A stretch of 25,638 nucleotides of DNA from Chrysochromulina tobinii. Its lineage: Eukaryota > Haptophyta > Prymnesiales > Chrysochromulinaceae. A program made the translations under genes and the position numbers. The notes under the pieces are model-generated. The model was given only the letters and a program-made list of their open reading frames with translations. It made no database searches and was not told the origin of the DNA. The stretch is taken from the NCBI GenBank assembly GCA_001275005.1, contig JWZX01003174.1, positions 1 through 25,638 on the forward strand, given 5' to 3'. Shown here one piece after another: positions 18,278 to 25,638 of the stretch (within the stretch, counting starts at the first letter, position 1; every line of letters starts with the position of its first letter).

Positions 18278-19227
18278 ATGTGATCGGCTGCTCTTTTATA
18301 CGCACAGCGGTCAGCGCACGAGCCTCGAACGAGAGCACGCGGGGATTGTGCAGCGCGCATTACACAGAGGTGCGAGGTGCGGCGACATCGAGCTGGCGGC
18401 GCGCAGAGCGCGTCGTTTCCAAGCGCCAGTGTGGGATGCTCCCGGGATATTCCGGGGTCTGGTTGTCACAGGTTGCACCCCATCGGCCGCAAATACGCCC
18501 CCGCTGCAGATACGCCTATAGGCGTCCCTAGCGGTATAACACGCCAGTTATGAGTTAAGACCTCTTAAATAACCTCTTAACACGAAGTAGATAGAAAATA
18601 GATCGTCATCGCTCGGCTTGGCCGACGTGGGCCGTGTGGCGGGTCGTGACTACCTCTCGTACCTGTAACCTGACCGGACTTCTGGGAGTGGGGCGTGGGG
18701 GACTGGGGTGCGCTCCATTCAGTTCCCAAACAGGTGTAGTGTTGGGCCCTTATAAAGCATGCAACGAATTTAGTACGGTAGACCTACGTTGCCGCGTTGG
18801 GTGCGTCCTCCATCTGACTCCCAACGTCAAGCGAAGCGCTCGGCTCGCGCAGCCATGTCGACAGGCGCAACCTCACACCTCTCACCTGTCCGCCTCCGAC
18901 CTCGTGCGGTTCTCGTCTCGCGCGTGCCGGGCTGCCGGCTGGGGTGTGGGTGCGTCTCCAGAACCAATGATATCCGATCCATGGAGATTTGGCAAGATTT
19001 GCCTCACAGCGCGCGCGCATTCTACACGCTCGACACCACATAATGATCCAACCCATGTACCATGTAGCCAGCGCTCCCCGCCGGCCTCGGCCTCGCACCT
19101 CCACGCGCCCGGGACGGCTCACGCGCTGCTGCGTCGTGTGCCGCCGCGAGCGCCACCACGAGCCGCTGCGCTGCGCCTCGATGCAGGCCTTCCGCCGCCA
19201 ACCGCCGCCGCCAACCGCCGCGCCTCA
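18278..19227. other. Intergenic stretch
   Basis: No gene is supported between the glycosyltransferase paralogue and the 3' end of the OLA1 gene. A third GGTTGCACCCC word lies near 18473 and a TATAAA word near 18752. Open frames here are antisense to OLA1 or lack any recognisable feature. Confidence 0.5.
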
Positions 19228-20768
19228 TCACTTCTTCTTCGCGTCCGCCGTCACGTTGAACTTGAAAAAGATGATGTCCTTGTCCTGCACGACATAATTT
19301 TTGCCCTCCTGCCGGTACTTGCCCGCCTCCTTCACAGCCGCCTCGGAGCAGCCATTTTCCTTCCAGTCCTTGAAGTTGTAAACTTCGGCCTTGATAAATC
19401 CGCGCTCAAAGTCTGAGTGGATGACGCCCGCCGCCTTGGGTGCCATCCAGCCGTTGCGGATGGTCCAGGCGCGCACTTCGTCGGGCCCCGACGTAAAGTA
19501 AAAAATGAGCTGCAGCGTGTGGTACCCATCGACCACGATCTTGCCTGAGGACGGAGAGAGCGTCGGGAAGGGCCTCAGGGAGGCCATCCGAGGAGGGGCG
19601 ATCCGAGGCGATCCGAGGCGCGATCACGAGGCGATCACGAGGCGATCACGAGGCGATCAAGAGGCGATCAAGAGGCCATCAAGAGGCCATCGAGAGGTCA
19701 TCAAGAGGCCATCGAGAGGTCATCAAGAGGCCATCGAGAGGCCATCGAGAGGCTATCAAGAGGCCATCGAGAGGCCATCAAGAGAGGTAAATCAAGAGGC
19801 CATCAAGAGGCCATCGAGAGGCCATCGAGAGGCCATCGAGAGGCCATCAAGAGAGGGAAATCAAGAGGCCCCCGTAGCGTACCCATCTGCGACTTGGTCT
19901 GGTTCTCCTCAAGGAACTTCTTACGAGCGTCCTCGTCCATGTCCACGAGCTTCTGCTCCATTGCGGCGGAGTACAGGACCATCTTCTCGCCCGGGCGGTT
20001 GGCCTCGACCCACTCCTTGATCTTGGCCAGCCACTTGTTCTTCTTGCGCAAAAAGTCCTCTTGCGACAGGTTGATCAGGTGCAGCGCCGGCTTAGAGGTG
20101 AGCAGGTGCAGATCGTTGACGTAATCAATCTCCTTCGAGCTCCAATCGCCAAAACGCGCCTCCTTCTTCTGCACGGCGACCCAGTCATAGATCTTTTCCA
20201 TGCCGTCGAGCCGATCCTTCTTCTCCTTGTTCTTGCCGTCTCGAGCCACCTCTTTTCTCAGCGGCCCCAACTCTTTATCGATCGCCGCCACGTCTTTGAG
20301 CCGGAGCTCCTCGCGGATGATCTCGAGGTCGCGCACCGGGTCGACGGTGTCCTCCACGTGGATGGCCGCCTCGCCATCAGCCGTCGTCTCAAAGGTGCGC
20401 ACTACGTGGAAGATGGCATCCACCTGGCTGATGTGCGAGAGGAACGCGTTGCCGAGGCCAGCGCCCTCGGCCGCACCCTTCACGAGGCCAGCGATGTCAA
20501 AGCACGTGAGGAAGGCGGGTACGGCCGCTTTTGGCTGCAACTTCTCGACGAGCTCGTCGAAATCAGCGTCGGGCACCGCCACGCGAGCTTCTGTCGGGTC
20601 GATGGTGCAGAACGGGAAATTCTCGGCGGGCACGCTCATCTTGCACATCAGGTTGAAGGTCGTCGACTTGCCCACGTTGGGCATGCCGACCATGCCGGCC
20701 TTGACGTTGTTCGTCGGCCGGCCGAGCAGCGCGCGCGGGGGCGGTGCGTCGGCCTTCTTGGGAGGCAT
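19228..20768 (-). CDS. OLA1: Obg-like ATPase OLA1/YchF, 2 exons
   Basis: Exons 20768-19883 and 19544-19228 give 400 residues, against 396 for human OLA1. The protein belongs to the YchF branch of TRAFAC P-loop NTPases, cytosolic and ribosome-associated. The P-loop GMPNVGKST is at 28-36 and the G3 motif DIAG at 91-94, followed by [19 protein letters not shown]. The nucleotide-base motif, usually NxSE, reads NLSQ (233-236). [14 protein letters not shown] follows. A C-terminal TGS domain is encoded by exon 2 ([18 protein letters not shown], then [16 protein letters not shown]), ending [13 protein letters not shown]. Splicing in phase 1 joins TKSQM and [13 protein letters not shown] exactly where homologues are continuous. 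It is divergent from the receptor kinase gene. Confidence 0.95.
19545..19882 (-). other. OLA1 intron made of a GATGGCCTCT minisatellite
   Basis: 338 bases on the minus strand, from gtacgc to cctcag. From 19585 to 19870 it is almost entirely tandem units of about 10-11 bases which read CGATGGCCTCT or TGATGGCCTCT on the coding strand. It is the longest repeat array in the window and the only intron here with a GTA donor. Confidence 0.9.
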
Positions 20769-21197
20769 CGCGCGTCGTCGTCTCGCGGGTACCCGGGTGT
20801 TTACATGTGTGAATGAAGGTCCTTAAAAAGGTCCTTTGAAGAAGGACGGGCGGTTCTATACCATTTTAGGTAAAAAGGGACGAGAATCCCCCGATCGGTC
20901 GATCCCCCCCCCACATTTGGCTGTCTCTGTCCACCTCGCTGATCGCATTCCACCTCGTACTCGGACTGAAAACTTTGTCTGAGAGGTTGAAGACCAGCTG
21001 TGTCTCCAAGAGCCGCTGGTAAGGGTTCTAAGGTAGTTGCTTCTGTTCCCCCTATCTCCCGAGCCGCTAGTGCACATTTTTGGAAACGTGATGGTTCCGC
21101 GTTTCGTTTTGAAAATTCGGAAAGTTGTTCGCGACTCATTTTAGAAAAACTCGCATCTTTTCTCGCGCAATCTCTCCAAATCGTGGAGTCGCCGCCC
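20769..21197. promoter_or_regulatory. Divergent upstream region, OLA1 / receptor kinase
   Basis: 429 bases between two divergent start codons. AAGGTCCTT is repeated with a 12-base period at 20816-20824 and 20828-20836, about 50 bases upstream of the OLA1 ATG. No clear TATA box is visible. Confidence 0.4.
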
Positions 21198-24100
21198 ATG
21201 GGCGCTGGTGCTGTGAGCTCCAGATGTGTGTCGAGCCGACCCTCTCCTCGGCGCGGCTCGGTGGGCCGCTTCGGATCCGCGCCTCGACTCGCGCGCATCA
21301 TCTTTCTCCTCATGGCGTTCGCCTTGTTGGGCATCACCACGAGCGCGCAGCCGTATTCCCCACCTATGCCGTTGCTGCCGCCGCCGCCGCCGCGGCCGCC
21401 GCCGCCATCGACGTCGCCGCTGTCGCCGCTGCCGACGTCGTTGCCCCCGCCGTTATCGCCGCCCTTTCCGCCCGCACAGACTCCCAGACCAGCGCATCCT
21501 GGCTGGCACGTCGAACCCCAGGGCCGCAGGCGTTACCCTCCCCCACGGGACTATGCGCAGGAGCTCCAGCCGGGCGGCCACCCGACAGCGTTCGCACCTC
21601 CGAACTGCTCTGCATCAGGGCGGGTGGGCTGCATTGCAATACCCATGCCGGCCCGTGCCAAGCCTGCAGCAGGCCTTCGAGCTGCGCTCTTGCCGCCGGC
21701 CTGCACCTTGTCCTCGGAGCCGGGATGCCTGCGCCTCCCTAAGCCTTTGGCGAGGACGGGAAACGAGCCGCTCGGTAGTAGCGAAGCTGTCCTTCGATTC
21801 AGGGATAGATTGTTGGCCGGCGGGAAAGCGAGCACGACTACGATCGCGGCGGCGGACGTGGACGGTGACGGCGACCTCGATGTGCTGCTCGGGAACGATG
21901 GCTCCCCTAGCCAAGTGTTGCTCAACGCGGGCGACGGCACCTTCCTGACGAGCATCGAGCTACCCGGCGGAGGCGCGGTCACGCAATCGATCGCAGCGGC
22001 GGACGTGGACGGCGACGGCGACCTCGACGTGCTGCTCGGGAACTTCAACAGTCCCAGCCAATTGCTGCTCAACGCGGGCGACGGCACCTTCCCGACGAGC
22101 ATCGAGCTACCCGGCGGCAGCGCGTACACGCTCTCGATCGCGGCGGCGGACGTGGACGGTGATGGCGACCTCGACGTGCTGCTTGGGAACTTCGGTGACC
22201 TCGATGTGCTCCTTGGTGGCGATGGCTCCCTCAGCCGAGTGTTGCTCAACGCGGGCGACGGCACCTTCCCGACGAGCATCGAGCTGCCTGGCGGCAGTGC
22301 GTACACAAACTCGATCGCGGCGGCGGATGTCGACGGAGACGGAGACCTCGACTTGCTTCTTGGGAATGATGGCAGTCCCAGCCAATTGCTGCTCAACGCG
22401 GGCGACGGCACCTTCCCGACGAGCATCGAGCTACCTGATGGCAGCGCGTCCACGTTCTCGATCGTGGCGGCGGACGTGGACGGAGACGGCGACCTCGATG
22501 TGCTGCTTGGAAACTTCTTCAGTCCGAGCCAATTGCTGCTCAACGCGGGCGACGGCACCTTCCCGATGAGCATCGATCTACCCGGTGGCAGCGCGTTCAC
22601 GACTTCGATCGCGGCGGCGGACATGGACGGCGACGGCGACCTCGACGTGCTGCTTGGAAACTATTTCGATCCCAGTCGAACGCTGCCCATATCGGGCGAC
22701 GGCACCTTCAACAGTCCGAGCAGAGTGCTGCTCAACGCGGGCGACGGCACCTTCCCGACGAGCGTCGGGCTTCCCGTCGACTGTGCGTTCACGAGGTCGA
22801 TCGCGGCGGCAGACGTGGACGGCGACGGCGACCTCGACGTGCTGCTTGGGAACAACGACATTATTGGGAACATAGACAGTCCCAGTCGAGTGCTACTCAA
22901 CGCAGACGGCGGCACCTTCCTGACGAGCATCGAGCTGCCCGGCGGAGGCGCGTACACGCTCTCGATCGCGGCGGCGGACGTGGACGGTGACGGCGACCTC
23001 GACGTGCTGCTTGGGAACTTCAACAGTCCCAGCAGAGTGCTACTCAACGCGGGCGACGGCACCTTCCCGACGAGCATTGAGCTGCCCGGCGGAAGTGCGT
23101 TGACGAGGTCGATCGCGGCAGCGGACGTGGACGGCGACGGCGACCTCGACGTGCTGCTTGGGATCTCCTATGGCAGTCCTAGCCGAGTGTTGCTCAACGC
23201 GGGCGATGGCACCTTCCCGACGAGCATCGAGCTGCCCGGCGGCAGCACGTCCACGACCTGGATGGCGGAGCTGCCCGGCGGCACCGGAACGTACTCGATC
23301 GCGGGGGCGGATATCGATGGCGACGGCGACCTTGACGTGCTGCTCGGGAACAACAACAAGCCCAGCCAAGTGCTGATTAACACAGGCGGCGGCACCTTCC
23401 TGACGAGCATCGAGCTACCCGGCGGCAGCGCGTATACGCTCTCGATCGCGGCGGCGGACGTGGACGATGACGGCGACCTCGACGTGCTGCTTGGGAACTT
23501 GAACAGCCCTAGCCGAGTGCTGCTCAACGCGGGCGACGGCACCTTCCCGACGAGCATCGAGCTGCCCGGCGGCAGTGCGTACACGAACTCGATCGCAGCG
23601 GCAGACGTGGACGGTGATGGCGAACTCGACTTGCTTCTAGGGAATGATGGCAGTCCCAGCCAATTGCTGCTCAACGCGGGCGGCGGCACCTTCCCGACGA
23701 GCATCGAGCTGCCTGGTGGCAGCGCGGGCACGAACTCGATCGCAGCGGCGGACGTGGACGGCGACGGCGACCTCGACGTGCTGCTTGGGAACTTCAACAG
23801 TCCCAGCAGAGTGCTGCTCAACGCGGGCGACGGCACCTTCCCGACGAGCATCGAGCTGCTGTCCGGCGGCAGGGCGTTGACGAGGTCGATCGCGGTGGCG
23901 GACATGGACGCGGACGGAAACCTCGACGTGCTGCTTGGGAACGATGGCACTCCCAGCCGCTTGATGCCCTCAATCAGATGCTCTCAGACTGGCACGGCAC
24001 GCAGCCGCTTTGGCAACGGATGCGTCCGCTGCCCCGCTCCCTCCTCACGCCGCGACGACCATTTCGATATCTGCTACGAGTGTGAAGAGCACACGGAGCT

Positions 24101-25638
24101 CAACGGCCACGGCGAATGCTCCTCCTGCAAGCCCGGCAACGTTCGCTCTTTGGGAGCCTCGGAGTGCACCGCCTGCCCGCGCGGCAAGCGCCAAGGTAAG
24201 GCTGGCACACTCTGTGTCGACTGCTCCCCGGGCACGTACGGTAAGGATGACGGCCTCTTTGGCCCCAAATGCTCGCCTTGCGAGCGGGGCAGCTTCTGCC
24301 CGCCAGGCGCCGCGGCACCGGTGCCATGCCACGAGGGCAGCTCCTCGAGCGCGACCGACCTCGAGCGCGATGACCAGTGTGCGCCGCTGACACCACGTGG
24401 CATGATGGTAGAGCCACTTGAGGTGGCAGCCCTCGCCTCCGGTTTTGTACTACTCCTGGCGCTTCTCGTGGCGATGGCTCGGCATCGGTGGCGGTTAAGG
24501 CACCCACGGAAGCTCACCCAGCCGTTTGGGAACAACTCTCTGTCCATGCACCCGGTGTCCCTTTGGGCCTCCGAGCGATTGTCGAGCTTGTCCACCTCGA
24601 GTTTGGCAAGCCCTTCCGACGAGCCAACGCAGCTCGAGGTGGTGGACTTCTCGACGCTTACGATGGTCAGGCCGATCGGAAAGGGCGGCTTCGCAACCGT
24701 CTGGATGGCACGGTGGCAGGGTACGGGCCTGGCTGTCAAAGTCCTTCACGTGGCGAACGAGAACTTCGACGGGTCTGCGCTCCAGGAGGTGGCCATCCTG
24801 CGTCGCCTGCGCCACCCGTGCATCTGCGCCCTCTTCGGCCACATGCGGGTTGAGCAGCAGCCCGCGCTCGTCCTCGAATACATGGCCGGCGGCTCGCTCT
24901 CCGCTTTCCTTTTCCACCCTACTCCGACGCCAATCGGGTATGTCCTTTCAGCCCCCGAATTCGTGAAGCACCTTGGGTTTGCTGTCCAGCTAGCGAGCGG
25001 GCTGTGCTTCCTCCACTCGAACGGCATCCTGCACTGCGACGTCAAGACAGATAATGCTCTGCTCGACATTAGCTTCACCGTTTGCAAGCTCGCCGACTTT
25101 GGCTTGGCGAGACTCTCCCTGAGCCAGGTGAGGCGTACTGGGGGTGATGCAGGCCTCCCCTGGGGGGGGGGGACACTGCGGTATCTGGCGCCCGAGATCG
25201 TGGATGCGAACATTGCGAGCCTCGAACGTGGCGACTGTAGCAGCGTCAGCTCCAAACACCCCGCGCTCGTCAGCTGCGCGGACCGCACGGATGTCTATGC
25301 CTTTGCTCTGCTGCTCTGGGAGCTCCTGCACACGCGCCGCGCCTTTGAGGGGATGTCGGGGATAGATGCCTGCCTCGGAGCCAGGCAGCGTCAACGGCCA
25401 ACGATCTCGCTACCCCCCAATCACCATGGGCTCGCAGACCTTATGCAGGAGTGTTGGGCGCAGCGCCCAGAGGACCGCCCGAACATGAGCACGATGCTCG
25501 AGAGGCTCGAATACTGCACGCCATCCCACTGCGTGCGATCAGGCACATTGCCGCAATCTGTGATCTCAGAGGATCATGCTGAAGCATCCTTCTCTCTGCC
25601 CGTGCCTCCCCTCCACCCCCCCTTTGCCCCCCTCCTCC
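21198..25638 (+). CDS. FG-GAP/VCBS-repeat receptor kinase (TKL type), 3' truncated by window
   Basis: One frame stays open from the ATG at 21198 (good context, cccATGG) to the window end, 1480 codons, without introns. A basic leader is followed by a hydrophobic signal or anchor segment, IIFLLMAFALLGITTSA, then a polyproline stretch. From about residue 216 come 14 FG-GAP/VCBS repeats, each with IAAADVDGDGDLDVLLGN, the Ca2+-binding signature of integrin-alpha-like beta-propellers. A Cys-rich stalk of CxxC spacing follows (about 915-1065), then a TM helix (about 1076-1097). The kinase domain has GKGGFATVW (from 1161), AVK with Lys1181, HCDVKTDN (1279-1286), DFG (1300-1302) and APE (1331-1333). 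The catalytic loop is HCD rather than HRD, so it is a non-RD kinase. The layout implies a cell-surface receptor signalling inward; the ligand is unknown. An 11-G run at 25162-25172 is a possible sequencing weak point, but the frame is intact on both sides. Confidence 0.85.
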   Translation, partial: MGAGAVSSRCVSSRPSPRRGSVGRFGSAPRLARIIFLLMAFALLGITTSAQPYSPPMPLLPPPPPRPPPPSTSPLSPLPTSLPPPLSPPFPPAQTPRPAHPGWHVEPQGRRRYPPPRDYAQELQPGGHPTAFAPPNCSASGRVGCIAIPMPARAKPAAGLRAALLPPACTLSSEPGCLRLPKPLARTGNEPLGSSEAVLRFRDRLLAGGKASTTTIAAADVDGDGDLDVLLGNDGSPSQVLLNAGDGTFLTSIELPGGGAVTQSIAAADVDGDGDLDVLLGNFNSPSQLLLNAGDGTFPTSIELPGGSAYTLSIAAADVDGDGDLDVLLGNFGDLDVLLGGDGSLSRVLLNAGDGTFPTSIELPGGSAYTNSIAAADVDGDGDLDLLLGNDGSPSQLLLNAGDGTFPTSIELPDGSASTFSIVAADVDGDGDLDVLLGNFFSPSQLLLNAGDGTFPMSIDLPGGSAFTTSIAAADMDGDGDLDVLLGNYFDPSRTLPISGDGTFNSPSRVLLNAGDGTFPTSVGLPVDCAFTRSIAAADVDGDGDLDVLLGNNDIIGNIDSPSRVLLNADGGTFLTSIELPGGGAYTLSIAAADVDGDGDLDVLLGNFNSPSRVLLNAGDGTFPTSIELPGGSALTRSIAAADVDGDGDLDVLLGISYGSPSRVLLNAGDGTFPTSIELPGGSTSTTWMAELPGGTGTYSIAGADIDGDGDLDVLLGNNNKPSQVLINTGGGTFLTSIELPGGSAYTLSIAAADVDDDGDLDVLLGNLNSPSRVLLNAGDGTFPTSIELPGGSAYTNSIAAADVDGDGELDLLLGNDGSPSQLLLNAGGGTFPTSIELPGGSAGTNSIAAADVDGDGDLDVLLGNFNSPSRVLLNAGDGTFPTSIELLSGGRALTRSIAVADMDADGNLDVLLGNDGTPSRLMPSIRCSQTGTARSRFGNGCVRCPAPSSRRDDHFDICYECEEHTELNGHGECSSCKPGNVRSLGASECTACPRGKRQGKAGTLCVDCSPGTYGKDDGLFGPKCSPCERGSFCPPGAAAPVPCHEGSSSSATDLERDDQCAPLTPRGMMVEPLEVAALASGFVLLLALLVAMARHRWRLRHPRKLTQPFGNNSLSMHPVSLWASERLSSLSTSSLASPSDEPTQLEVVDFSTLTMVRPIGKGGFATVWMARWQGTGLAVKVLHVANENFDGSALQEVAILRRLRHPCICALFGHMRVEQQPALVLEYMAGGSLSAFLFHPTPTPIGYVLSAPEFVKHLGFAVQLASGLCFLHSNGILHCDVKTDNALLDISFTVCKLADFGLARLSLSQVRRTGGDAGLPWGGGTLRYLAPEIVDANIASLERGDCSSVSSKHPALVSCADRTDVYAFALLLWELLHTRRAFEGMSGIDACLGARQRQRPTISLPPNHHGLADLMQECWAQRPEDRPNMSTMLERLEYCTPSHCVRSGTLPQSVISEDHAEASFSLPVPPLHPPFAPLL
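21843..23985 (+). repeat. 14 tandem FG-GAP-coding repeats, 147-base unit
   Basis: The ATC of each IAAAD motif begins at 21843, 21990, 22137, 22314, 22461, 22608, 22800, 22965, 23112, 23298, 23445, 23592, 23739 and 23889. Nine spacings are exactly 147 bases (49 codons); the others are 150, 165, 177, 186 and 192. All differ from 147 by multiples of three, so the frame is preserved. The high DNA identity points to recent duplication or conversion. Confidence 0.9.

Noticed and set aside
18634-19416. 260-codon + strand open frame
   Set aside because: Its 3' part is antisense to the OLA1 TGS exon and its 5' part has no recognisable feature.
21551-23950. Several long minus-strand frames rich in Ser/Pro repeats
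   Set aside because: Antisense shadows of the FG-GAP repeats; they break repeatedly while the + frame stays open for 4.4 kb.
21843-23985. The 147-base repeat period equals nucleosome core length
   Set aside because: It is 49 codons of a protein repeat with in-frame length variants; the match is most simply coincidence.

Overview
The window looks like nuclear DNA from a GC-rich unicellular alga. Evidence: spliceosomal introns with GT...AG ends, eukaryote-only families (tandem-pore K+ channel with EF-hands, OLA1, receptor-type TKL kinase), polyproline linkers and minisatellites. A haptophyte-like or other chromist alga is my best guess, by gene style only; no marker gene proves it. Multi-exon coordinates below come from splicing by eye, guided by protein family conservation and reading phase.

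Layout. 1-1100: degenerate palindromic ATGTATCC/GGATACAT minisatellite with one possible terminal exon embedded in it. 1100-2580: non-coding, with a CTGTCGAG minisatellite and scattered short repeats. 2580-4154 (-): two-pore K+ channel with two EF-hands. 4612-8834 (+): seven-exon membrane-anchored glucanase-like protein joining a beta-helix module, a Pro-rich linker and a GH5 module. 9114-10117 (+): three-exon tail-anchored protein. 10782-12102 (-): coiled-coil protein with one intron and a one-base frame break. 12288-15147 (+): large repetitive protein, also with one frame break. 15148-16144: non-coding, partly AT-rich. 16145-17020 and about 17027-18277 (+): tandem DUF707-like glycosyltransferase paralogues, the second having lost its DxD motif. 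19228-20768 (-): OLA1/YchF ATPase with one minisatellite intron. 21198 to the window end (+): one uninterrupted 4.4-kb frame for a receptor kinase with a secretory N-terminus, 14 FG-GAP/VCBS repeats, a Cys-rich stalk, one TM helix and a TKL kinase.

Three gene pairs are divergent with short shared upstream regions: K+ channel/glucanase, coiled-coil/repeat protein, and OLA1/receptor kinase. No operon-like pathway is apparent. The glucanase, glycosyltransferases and receptor kinase share a cell-surface/glycan theme, which is only suggestive.

The strongest novelty is in the introns. Several sit between near-perfect direct repeats spanning the AG|GT splice junction, as expected if they arose by local duplication. 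Many are filled with a CTGATGGCC-like unit, and across three unrelated genes on both strands that unit always lies on the coding strand.
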